Assembly (NCBI GenBank): GCA_950295325.1
Contig: OX485808.1
Location: 25,752,527 to 25,816,526, forward strand
DNA from: Polytrichum commune
Taxonomy: Eukaryota > Streptophyta > Polytrichopsida > Polytrichales > Polytrichaceae
Length of the DNA: 64,000 nucleotides
Reading direction: 5' to 3'
A program made the position numbers and the translations under genes. Below are positions 1 through 8,999 of this stretch, in pieces; the stretch's first letter is position 1; every line of letters begins with the position of its first letter. Below the pieces are notes generated by a model that saw only the letters and a program-made list of their open reading frames with translations, was not told the DNA's origin and did no database searches.

Positions 1-368
1 TTGGCGCTTCTCTTTGTGGGTGTATGTGAGCCCAAATTGATGCCCACATTGGTTGTTAACATTTGTAAAACATTACAAGTGGTGTTTTGGTGATTTATGA
101 TTATTTACAAAAATATAAAAAGAGTGAAGCTTGAAGAAAGCTTAGTTTGAAGCATTAGGCTTTTGTGGAGTAGATTTAAGTAGGAGAAGAACAAACCTTG
201 GTAAAGTGTGGTAGGTAGAAAGCCAAGGTTAGTTAAATGTTTGAATTAGGATCCTTGTTGATCATTTGAGGGAGGAAGGCTTAGGAGATAGGATTAGAGC
301 CTACAAAGTAGGAGGAAATCTCGAGGGCTTATCGTGAGTCTTGAGGGTGCTCACCCCCTCAAACTCAC

Positions 369-472
369 TATATAATCCCTCATTCTTCCCTCACTCATCA
401 TTTCTTCCCTTCGTGCTCCAAGGCACCCCACGTGTTATAAGTGTGGGTGTGTTGGAAGCAAGATTGGAGCAC
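369..472 (+). promoter_or_regulatory. LTR core promoter and G-box double stem
   Basis: TATATAA at 369-375 is followed by a CT-rich stretch, as at plant transcription starts. At 413-472 lies a nested inverted repeat: outer GTGCTC/GAGCAC, inner CACCC/GGGTG, enclosing CACGTG (429-434) and TTATAAGTG. The same arrangement occurs at 20349-20449 (+), 42834-42930 (-) and 53634-53737 (-, TATA degenerate). Conservation is seen directly; promoter function is inferred. Confidence 0.5.
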
Positions 473-589
473 ATGTGTGTGCTTAGTTTTTAGTTGGAGA
501 GCCAAGACTAGTTGGCCTTGAAGAGGGCTTGACCTCTTGTTAGAATTAGTTTTGGTGTGAATAATTTTAAGATATTTTATGGCTTCAAG

Positions 590-1520
590 TTGTAAGGGGC
601 ATAACTTCCGAGCAGAAGAAGATACTTCATTGAAATTTAGAGGGTTAGTAAAAAACTTGTTTATATGAACATGGTCAAAATCTGAGGATATTTGGAGTAC
701 TGGAGCAGCAGTTATGACATTCTGAACTTTGCCTACATTTTTGAGCTGAAATGGGCATAACTCCTGGACGGAGGCTTGGAAACGCATGAAATTTTGAGGG
801 ATGCTTTATTCTTAGGTTTCCTAGTTGTGGTACAAATTTCAACTCATTCTAAATAGATGAGAAGGAGATATATCATTCTGAAGTGTTTTCAAAAGTTGCA
901 GACTAAAAAGGCCATAACGTTTTCGCAGAAAATGAAAATAGTTTGAAATTTCAGGGGGTCACAAAAAATTAGTTTTTGTGATTGCTCTCAACATTTGAAG
1001 TTCTTTGGAGCCTGTGAGAGGAAATTATGACATTCTGAACTTTGCCTACATTTTCGAGCTGAAATGGGCATAACTCCTGGACAGAGGCTTGAAAACGCAT
1101 GAAATTTTGAGGTATGCTTTGTTCTTAGGTTTCCTAGTTGTGGTACAAATTTCAAGTCATTCCGACTAGATGAGAAGGAGATATATCATTCTGAAGTGTT
1201 TTCAAGAGTTGCAGACTAAAAAGGCCATAACGTTTTGGCAGAAAATGAAAATAGTTTGAAATTTCAGGGGGTCATAAACAATTAGTTTTTTGTGATTGCT
1301 CCCAAAATTTGAAGTTCTTCGGAGCCTGTGAGATGAAGTTATGACATTCTGAAATCTAGGTAGACTGACACACTAAAATGGTCATAACTGTCGGACAGAA
1401 AATGAGATAGGCTCACAAATTGGTGAGATGTTTTTTGCTTTGTCTCCCTAGTTACAGATAAAATTTCAGGACATTCCGAGAAGTAATGGAAGAGTTACAC
1501 TATTAGCTAGTAAAGTCTAG
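590..1520 (+). repeat. Degenerate ~157-bp tandem array, six units
   Basis: The core CATAAC recurs at 600, 756, 913, 1069, 1226 and 1383, with spacings of 156-157 bp. Units share a pattern of CATAAC, a GGACAGA-like stretch, TGAAATTT and TTATGACATTCTGAA. Alternate units are closer to each other than to their neighbours, so the last expansion duplicated a dimer of about 313 bp. The sister LTR at 52353-54081 has only four such units. Confidence 0.8.
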
Positions 1521-1652
1521 GGGAACAAAGGAAGTTTGTTTGGTTCCATTAGGGATAACCATTAGTTCATTAAACCAATATAGTGGTTGAAGCGTGAGGA
1601 GAAAACTACAATAAGTGACAAGTATTTATCAATACTTAAACTTGTGTAATTC

Positions 1653-1820
1653 ATGGAATCAATAAGCGAGAACTCATGTAGTAGTGTGGAGTCGACGGCA
1701 ATGACTCACTTCACAAGAGGGATATCTTTAAAGGCATGCGTGGCCAAAGCGGCCGGGTGGAGTTTAGAGAAGTACAAGGATGTGACATTACCCGAGATTA
1801 AAGAGTGTAAGAAGACATAA
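1653..1820 (+). CDS. LTR-encoded small protein (RGxSLRAC family), intact
   Basis: An open frame of 55 codons from ATG 1653 to TAA 1818-1820 lies 15 bp downstream of the conserved LTR hairpin and about 140 bp before the LTR end. The core reads RGISLKACVAKAAGWSLEK (residues 22-40), preceded by a Ser/Thr-rich N-terminal half starting MES and followed by a charged tail. The same peptide occurs in five other intact copies (16790, 21239, 41905, 55710, 63019) with mostly third-position differences, so I read it as coding. I recognise no domain. It could be a regulatory or nucleic-acid-binding peptide of the retroelement, or an upstream ORF; function is unknown. Confidence 0.6.
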   Translation: MESISENSCSSVESTAMTHFTRGISLKACVAKAAGWSLEKYKDVTLPEIKECKKT

Positions 1821-2275
1821 TATAGACTTGGCTAAGTTGTGTATATTCCAACGATAGATTGGAATCATACATTGTGTTACAAAGAGAGAAATCTCTACAT
1901 GTCATTATAAACTTCTCCATTCGGGCTAGGACGAAATTGAAGGGTGGAGGCTTTTTGGTGACAGTGTGTGCATGTGTTGCTGATATGGCTTGTTGTTCTT
2001 AGTGTTGCCGTTGTCAGAGGGTAAATACGGGTTTCGGTGTGGGTTGGCGTGTCTGTGCTCGGGGGTGGGTGTCCAATCATATGTTGTGTGGTGTCTAGGT
2101 GTTGTATTTAAAGTGTTGGGTGTGGAATGTGTTTTTTGTGTGGGATGGGTGAGGGAAGTGTGTGTAGGATGGGTAGAAATAGTGTATGTGAAGGGGGTGT
2201 AGGGGGAGTGGAAGGTGAGGGTATTGTGTATAGTCTTGTTGGTTTTGAACAGCGGAGTTTGTGGCTGAGTTTGGG

Positions 2276-3721
2276 TTAGAGCCTGTTTCTTTGGTGTATC
2301 TTCTTCGCTGGGCGTGGGCGATCGTCTTCGGCAGATTTCAGGTGAGAAAGGTAAGTGTAGGTTACGGTGTTTTGTTTGGGTTGGCTGGTATTGATTTGGG
2401 AGATGTATGGGTTATTCGTAGGTGCATGTGGGTGGGTATGTGTGCTGTGTGTGTGCAGGTATGTAGTGGGTTGAGTACTGGGGATAGTTTGTGTTGTGTG
2501 TTGTGGAGGTTGATGTGTGAGTTGTTGATGTGTGTGGTTTTGTGTGTGTTTCTTTGTGCTTATGGTTGGGTTAGGGTTTGGGTGTTGGGGGCGTGTATTG
2601 GAACTGTGTTTGTGCTGCTGGTGGTGTACTTTTGTGGGGGCTTGGGTTGATATTTGATTTGTAAAGTAGGGGATTATTTGACACCTTGGTGATCCGTAGT
2701 TGGGGGGGCGGTTGCGGTGGTGGCTATTGGTGAGTGACTCTGTGTGATTTTGCTTATGTTTTTTGGATTGCTTGAGTCTTTGTGTGGTTTTTCGAGCATG
2801 AGTGGTCTTTGTGGAATGTCTTTGTGTGATATTTGTGTGGGTGGCAGGTGTACTGCCGTGTGTTCCTGTGTGATGTGCAACCGGGTGGGGGTGTGGGGGG
2901 AGGGAGTACCTTCTTGCGGAGTGGAGGGCGTATGTCGGTGTGCGCTTGTAGTGGATGTTGGTGAGGACTGTGGGAGATGGTGGTCGAGCTCCTACGCTGT
3001 TGGTGCGGCAGCGTCTTTGGGCGTTGAAGTGGGTCTTGCGGATGTCGGTGTTGTGGCGGCTCCAGTCGTTTCTTCGGTAGATATCCCTGCAGTGTCGACG
3101 GCTCCATCTGTGCTTGTGGGGGGGTGTGCGGGCGGAGGAGGTGCGGCTGTCTCGGCTTCGGCTTCGTCTGCTCCGGATCTTCACGCAGGGGGGTAGCTGT
3201 TTGGTGTTCAGAGGGTACTGGTGGCGGATCTTTGGAGCTGGTTGGTTGGTGCTGGAGGTGTCTGTTAGCTTAGGTTTGAAGCTAGGGTTGGGGTATTGGT
3301 GGCCTGTAGCAGGTAGATCTGGCCGCTTACAGTCGAATGTTTGGTTGAGGCCGATTAGCGCCCATAACACTAATAAAGTTGCTATATGCAAGAACTGCTT
3401 GCTTCGACTCCAGCTTGTGCTTCTGTTTGCGTTGAATGTTGTGGCCCTGTGTGTGTTCGGTGATGTTGCGGCTATAGATCTAGTTTGGTGTTGTTGCGAA
3501 AATTGCTTGCTTCGACTCCGGCTTATCCTTCTGTTTGCATTGGGTGTTGTGGTCCAGTGTGTGTTCGGTGATGTTACGGCTGTAGAACTAGTTCGGTGTT
3601 GTCTGTGGGTTCTTCTGGGTGTCCCCGGTAGATCATTGTGCTCCATTGCGTTCCGCCGTTTCATTCCGCTGTCGGGTAGAGAGGGTTCCGCCTTGGGAAA
3701 GCACTGGGCTTCTGGCTGCAA
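2276..3721 (-). CDS. Unrecognised 481-codon T/H/Q/P/R-rich frame, possibly LINE ORF1-like
   Basis: A long minus-strand frame with a strikingly biased product: Thr, His, Gln, Pro and Arg dominate, and the plus strand is correspondingly G/T-rich. The N-terminal part contains a 36-residue tandem duplication ending RSRSKQF in both copies, matching the 108-bp DNA repeat. No zinc knuckle, RRM or catalytic motif is visible. The degraded LINE at 9-14 kb, also minus strand, shows the same bias, so this may be the 5' ORF of a related LINE whose ORF2 was lost or lies beyond the left edge. The frame may equally be open because the GT-rich strand yields few stops when read in reverse. Confidence 0.3.
   Translation of the reverse strand: MQPEAQCFPKAEPSLPDSGMKRRNAMEHNDLPGTPRRTHRQHRTSSTAVTSPNTHWTTTPNANRRISRSRSKQFSQQHQTRSIAATSPNTHRATTFNANRSTSWSRSKQFLHIATLLVLWALIGLNQTFDCKRPDLPATGHQYPNPSFKPKLTDTSSTNQPAPKIRHQYPLNTKQLPPCVKIRSRRSRSRDSRTSSARTPPHKHRWSRRHCRDIYRRNDWSRHNTDIRKTHFNAQRRCRTNSVGARPPSPTVLTNIHYKRTPTYALHSARRYSLPPHPHPVAHHTGTHGSTPATHTNITQRHSTKTTHARKTTQRLKQSKKHKQNHTESLTNSHHRNRPPNYGSPRCQIIPYFTNQISTQAPTKVHHQQHKHSSNTRPQHPNPNPTISTKKHTQNHTHQQLTHQPPQHTTQTIPSTQPTTYLHTHSTHTHPHAPTNNPYISQINTSQPKQNTVTYTYLSHLKSAEDDRPRPAKKIHQRNRL
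3397..3612. repeat. 108-bp tandem duplication (in frame)
   Basis: GCTTGCTTCGACTCC starts at 3397 and again at 3505. The period of 108 bp is 36 codons, so the minus-strand frame at 2276-3721 stays open through both copies. Confidence 0.75.
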
Positions 3722-3908
3722 CTAGATTTTATCGGACCCGTCGAATCTTCTGGTCTTCAATCGAGTCTTCTAGTCTTCTAGTCTTCAATTTCTTCAATTT
3801 CTTCTAATCTTCAACCTCTTTCCCGTCGACCTATCCTGTTGAGGCTCTATATGGGTAAAGGGTAAGGGTAGTGTGATAAGAAACCACGGGCTTCGGACGG
3901 GTAAAACG

Positions 3909-3934
3909 GGACGTCAGAACACGAGCTGACGTCC
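3909..3934. repeat. Inverted repeat GGACGTCA...TGACGTCC
   Basis: An 8-bp perfect stem with a 10-nt loop. The arms contain TGACGTCA-like (CRE/TGA-type) half sites. Isolated; no adjoining gene is seen. Confidence 0.45.
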
Positions 3935-4006
3935 GAAAGATTGGCTCCTAAACTTTCAAACCCATAGTGACCAGCAATCGCGCCTCACCAATGGGAACGA
4001 CAGAAA

Positions 4007-4084
4007 ACAACCTTGTGGGTGATCAATCCCACTTCGTTGTCACAAACAACCTTGTGGGTCATTAATCCCACTTCGTTGTCACAC
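4007..4084. repeat. 39-bp tandem duplication
   Basis: ACAACCTTGTGGGT...CCCACTTCGTTGTCAC occurs twice, at 4007 and 4046. Each unit also contains the inverted pair TGTGGGTGAT/ATCAATCCCAC. Confidence 0.75.
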
Positions 4085-4566
4085 AGGAAACAAATTACGA
4101 TGCAGAAATGAAATGCAACTAGCCTCCAAAACCGGCTTGGAATCACACACACAAGAAAAAGACAACGTGCCACAAGCAACCACACATTCGAGTCTTGAAG
4201 CCTTCAATTCTTCAATCTGTCCGTCTTCTATGGTCGGTCGAAGTCTCAGCTCTTCTTTTAAGAACCAACAGACTTCCCTCCACTCAAACAAGCACAAATC
4301 TTGATTGCTAACTTCCAAAACAACAAGTGAGATCTCTCATGAATCACAAATCTCTCGTATTTTATTTCATATTCTTCTCAAAAACAACTCACACCGTGAG
4401 CTTGGAATCCACTTCTCTCTCTCAACAACTTCTCTCCCACAATAATCACATAACATCTTTCCTTCACCACCTCTCCCTATCCATGCGAGAGACAAAGTTT
4501 AATCTTATCCTCATCACATGGCTTCTAATCACCCATTGGTCCAAAGTAACTCAAGATAACTAAAAG

Positions 4567-4800
4567 ACATAAATAAACTATGAGTAAATAAAAAGGTAAT
4601 CTATTTCTATCATTTGGTAAAGTTAACTATGAGTAACTATGAGTAAACATAAAGGTAAGCAACTTCTATCCTTTGGTAAAGGTAACTAAGAGTAACTATG
4701 AATAAACATAAAGGTAAGCAACTTCTATCCACTTCTATCCTTAGGTAATGATAACTAAAATAAACTATGAGTAAATAAAAAAATAATCTACTTCTATTCT
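4567..4800. repeat. Degenerate ~60-bp tandem repeats
   Basis: About four units of AACTATGAGTAAA(C/T)A(T)AAA(G)GTAA...CTTCTATCCTTTGGTAA follow each other, with indels between units. Confidence 0.65.
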
Positions 4801-4841
4801 TTATTATTTTTCTCCAAGACCAAGAATCACAATGCAATATT

Positions 4842-4874
4842 AAATACGTACACATCTATATAGTGTACGTATTT
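4842..4874. repeat. Inverted repeat AAATACGTACAC/GTGTACGTATTT
   Basis: Perfect 12-bp arms around a 9-nt ATCTATATA loop. It could be a cruciform-prone site or the relic of a small DNA transposon. Confidence 0.55.
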
Positions 4875-4954
4875 ACATCACGACACCGCCCTCTCTCGTC
4901 ATCGCTCCCTCTGGCATTTCATACATATACCCACTCACCCTAAGCCCACCCTTA

Positions 4955-5335
4955 GAGCTGGTTCACATGGAGTCCCAAGTCACTTGAGGTTAATCCGTGC
5001 AATCTGAATTGTTGAGAGCACGGAAGTTGGGATTTACCACTTCACACGAGGTCCCAAGTCCTAAGTCTCAAGTCGGACATGGATGCCTACATCGCAACAC
5101 TTCTTGGAGGCAAGGCTTGGGACTTGTGTTGAGAGTTGGGTAGAGAAAAAAGTTAACTCAACTCTCAACACAAATTCTGCGAATATTTTTGCATAAAATA
5201 ATCAAGATTCAATCTTAATGGTAATTAACCATAATTTAATGGTTTCTTGAGGCTCAAAAGTTGGGTCTCTACCTCCATGTTGGGACTTGCTAACATAAGT
5301 GGGACTTGGAACTTGGGACCCATGTGAACCAACCC
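4955..5335. mobile_element. Tourist-like (PIF/Harbinger-type) MITE
   Basis: The termini GAGCTGGTTCACATG and CATGTGAACCAACCC are inverted repeats, and TTA flanks both sides (4952-4954 and 5336-5338). A TTA duplication and a G-rich start are typical of PIF/Harbinger MITEs. The host sequence CCCTAAGCCC is met on both sides. There is no coding capacity in 381 bp. Confidence 0.75.
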
Positions 5336-5338
5336 TTA

Positions 5339-8110
5339 CCCTAAGCCCGTGCCCATTATGCACCCCCCATTCTGCCCCTTGGGTCCCTTGCACATTGTAC
5401 CCTTGCCATGTGCCCTTTGAGAAATAGTTTTCTTTCTTTCTTTCTTTCTTGAATTATTTTTGAAATGGCAAGCAATGGGTTGACTTTCATTGTCATTTTT
5501 GGTCTCTCCCCCCTCTCCCCCCCCCCCCCCTCAACCCACGCTAGGTAACGCTTTTCCCATCATTGCCATCTCTGTTGTATATAGAGTAGAGGAGCTCATA
5601 ACCAACCACTTAAGATATCCTACGCCATATCTAGTGAAGTATAAGGCGGTACAAATTTTTCCCGTGTAGGAAGATAGAATTCAAGAGGACAACAATTTTT
5701 TTGATACTTTTATTCCTTGAAGTGAAAACATGTGAAATTTTGAAACCAAAAGTTGGTCGGGACATATTATCAATGTCTAGAGTCCACCATAACCGCTTAC
5801 TTTAATTGCTCATACATGCTCACTCTAGCACTCAAAATAAGGAGATGTGTCATGGCGCTCTTAGTTCCGGCTTAATTGGGATTCCGGTACCTTATAGATT
5901 GCCGATGGGGTCTTGATTTGGAATAGGCAACCTCTACAATAAATGTACCATTAGGGTAGAGGTACAAAATCTTTCACATACGCATTATGTGTTGCCAAAG
6001 TCTCTTATGCTTGTAGTGACATGAGCGGAGTAGATTTGTCTTGTTAAATTACACATTAGTTGGAATGTGGCTGCCATTGTTTTCATCCATTTTGAGTTCT
6101 AAATAAGATGATTTATTAAAATATTTACCTTCACATTTTAAAATTAAAATTAAATCTTAAGTATGAAAAATCCCTGCAAGGTTTGAATAATTTGAACATC
6201 TCAACATGAAAATATTTAATATGACAATATGGGGTCCACACCAACATGATTATGCAAATCCTTCTTTTTGGCTCAAAAGTATTTCAATTTTTGATTTAAT
6301 TTTGGAACTATCTTACGTGACCAAAATCATCATTTGTGTATGTTTCATGTTAATGGCTACACCCCCACTACACCACAAAAATGTGGTGCGTCTAACTTTA
6401 GCAAGCCATTAAAAAAACGATTGACCTCATTGAGGCAAGGGTGAGCTTAACTAAGCCTCAAACCTTCACTAGATTGCAACTATGTACTCTTGAACCACAA
6501 CTAGCTTGTAAAGGTGAAGGAGTAACCAGATATGGTATCTTTTGGTGTGATTAATCACACCAAATTTCATAATGAAACGTTGGTATCCCCCTCAACTATA
6601 AGTAGATTTTGAGTGAATTGTGAAGATAATGAAATAATATATGATTTTTTTTATTACACTATCAAAACATAATTTTGTTGTTGTTTTGTTATTAAAACAA
6701 AAAAAATGTTTTATGATACTAGATTACAAAGTTCACCTCCCAAAAAGCACAAATCGAGCTCACATTGGATTAGCCCGAAGTTCAGCAAAAACTTAGTTTA
6801 AACGAATAAGGGCAAATGATTGGCACAAAATAAACCCTTGATTAAATTCCGGTCACTTCGCTAAATTTTGGTTAGTTCAGTCCAAACTAGTTTGCTTTTA
6901 CATTTTTCAATTGAAACGAGCATTACATCCACCTAAAATACCCACATGCCATTACATATATGCAATGGTGGAGGGCAGTTGCGAGTCAAGTAAGCAGTAT
7001 AATAGAGGATCACCCCCTGCAACCTTGCTATCATAGAGGGGAAGGATCCATATTAAATCTAAAATAAGCTAGCATCATGTCATTCACATGATGGAGTGTT
7101 TTGCAAAATATCAATCAATGATGTTGAGTTGGTTTTCATTATTTATAAGGAATCGGAGAATAACACTTAAACTTTGAGCATGTTACTCAGATGATGCTTG
7201 GCCCTCAAGGGTGGATTCTTCATTGGAAACCTACGTGATGTGCATGTATCAATTCCTAGATACAAGTTGTTTATAGAGAAAAACAAATGTGTGTGTATTG
7301 GTGCTAGAGAATGAATTCACTTATTTATATTAAGCTTTTTAGTTTAATGTGATAAATGCCTCCATTACATATACAAATGAAAACCTATGCATTTATTACA
7401 TATAAATCCACTTCCACTTTCCCGTGCGAAAGTTTTTGGACATTTTTTCATCATATCATGTAACTTGATGATTGCATAAAACAAATGAAGACAAAAGCAT
7501 AATAAATCTAACCACAATCCAAAGAGTCAAACTCAAGGGAGCCCATGAGCACTCCAAGAGCCCTCAATTTGTACAAACATGAAACCTAAATGCAAACCCT
7601 AACAAGAATGGACATGGTAGTCGTTGAGGAATAGTATCATATGACAACAATGGATGATAACTTGAATTGGATGAAAGTGGCACATTTATTGTTAAAAATT
7701 CCTATCTAAATCTTAGGGCCCCCTTTTGTACATCTACCTTTACTTCAATATCTATAACAACCTTTTCAAATGTACATACTAGGAAAAGAAAAAAGAAAAC
7801 CTCCCCCTTATGCGTACATACTATGTACCCATAAGCCTCAAATAAATAAAAAATGACATCGGTGCTTTTGTTTGCTCCAACGTGAATGGGAGCCTATTCT
7901 ACCTTGTCTTGAACATGTTTTCCCAAGCTTCAAGGTAATTGTACTTCTTACCTTTTGGGAGGTGGGCTCTCTTTAGTAGTACGTTGTTTTAGGCCCCTTT
8001 CAAGGCGGGCCCACTGGTGCTTGGTTTGTTGTCAAGGTTTCTTTTGTTCATGACTAACTATGTGAGACATATTATAGCTATTTGATGTATGCGTTTCATG
8101 ACATTTTTGA
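5339..8110. other. No gene recognised (AT-rich intergenic)
   Basis: I see a (TTTC)n microsatellite near 5427-5452, a C-tract at 5519-5530 and a perfect 24-bp palindrome at 6541-6564. No coding region or element end is recognisable. Confidence 0.5.
6541..6564. repeat. Perfect 24-bp palindrome
   Basis: TTTGGTGTGATTAATCACACCAAA reads identically on both strands. It contains ATTAAT and TGTGA/TCACA half sites. Function unknown. Confidence 0.6.
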
Positions 8111-8262
8111 CATAACATTACTCAATGTTCACTTCTCATTCAATGGGCCCCTGGAATATAATAGTCGGATGCTCAGAAAGTTGATTCTCCCTGCTCAACT
8201 TTTGGAGCATTTGATTGTTATATTCCAGGGGCTAGTGAACAAGGAGTGCTGAGTAATGTTAT
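8111..8262. mobile_element. Near-perfect 150-bp hairpin, MITE or MIRNA-like
   Basis: CATAACATTACTCA at the left pairs with TGAGTAATGTTAT at the right. Pairing continues inward through GGGCCCCTGGAATATAA, ATGCTC and AAAGTTGA with their complements, leaving a loop of about 10 nt. One transcript would fold into a stem of about 70 bp with few bulges. A fold-back MITE is the simplest reading; a young MITE-derived small-RNA locus is possible. Confidence 0.6.
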
Positions 8263-8361
8263 TAACCTCACTTGGAGGTATTTTAAGGTCTTTGAGTGCA
8301 TGCATTGAGTGTTTGTATGAGAGGGTCATATTTGTTGGATTTTTTTTTCCCCTAATGACGG

Positions 8362-8840
8362 CATAACATTAAGTAGCAAGCCCGAATTGACCTTCTTAAA
8401 AGAGCATCAAACCGGCACGTGTCGGTTTGATGCTCTTTCAAGAGCAAAAGTAACACTAAGTTTGAGTTTTACTTAGGCTATTTTAGATCTATTTGGGTAG
8501 TTACTTTCAATGCTTAGTATTAATTATGTCAGTTTCTAGGACAAAACTACAGTAATGCCAAGTGGTGATAAAGGTTCTAATCTAGGCTAAATTACGATCT
8601 TAACAAATTTAAATAGCTATAAAGCAACGGGAAAGTTGGTTAGGTCAAAAAGGTAGTTGCACTTTTTGGAAAAGTCTCCCGACACCCGCATTGAAAACCT
8701 CTTCGATACCTTTTTGAATATTCTATATTTGATTAATTATCCATTCATTCACCCTTGCTTTGCAAACTTTTCCCTTCTTGTTGAGGTAAATTTGCGGGTA
8801 CTCAAAGGGTACCCTCTTAGCATTGCTACTTAATGTTATG
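8362..8840. mobile_element. Putative MITE with 18-bp terminal inverted repeats
   Basis: CATAACATTAAGTAGCAA (8362-8379) and TTGCTACTTAATGTTATG (8823-8840) are perfect inverted termini 479 bp apart. The first ten bases match the start of the hairpin element at 8111. Inside, 8398-8438 is a second perfect palindrome, AAGAGCATCAAACCG/CGGTTTGATGCTCTT. No target duplication is clear and there is no coding capacity. Confidence 0.6.
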
Positions 8841-8999
8841 GGTAGTGGAGAATCTATGGTGGCAATAAGTGAAGTCTATGAATTGTATAGTGTTTGATGG
8901 GGTTGTGGTAATGGATGAGTGGCTAGATATGGCGGCTCAAAGGATATATAGGATGTTGGGTCACATTCGGGCCATACATGTACGTGCATGTGGTGGTGG

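Larger units (their letters stand above)
25..1963 (+). mobile_element. Solo LTR, ORF-bearing class, with 157-bp array
   Basis: This LTR starts TGTGAGCCCAAATTGATGCCCACATT and ends in the family terminus GGGCTAGGACG...GGTGACA. It is flanked by GTGTA (20-24) and GTGTG (1964-1968), a 4/5 match to a 5-bp target duplication. No internal domain adjoins it, so it is a solo LTR. In order it holds an AT-rich block with TATAAAAAG near 110, a TATATAA box at 369-375, a G-box stem-loop at 413-472, a ~157-bp tandem array, a hairpin at 1620-1637, a 55-codon ORF at 1653-1820 and the terminal hairpin near 1916-1950. Its closest relative here is the minus-strand copy at 52353-54081. Confidence 0.88.

Noticed and set aside
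398-787. 129-codon minus-strand frame, with a similar frame at 53205-53420 plus
   Set aside because: Both are the antisense of the 157-bp LTR array; the similarity comes from the repeat, not from coding conservation.
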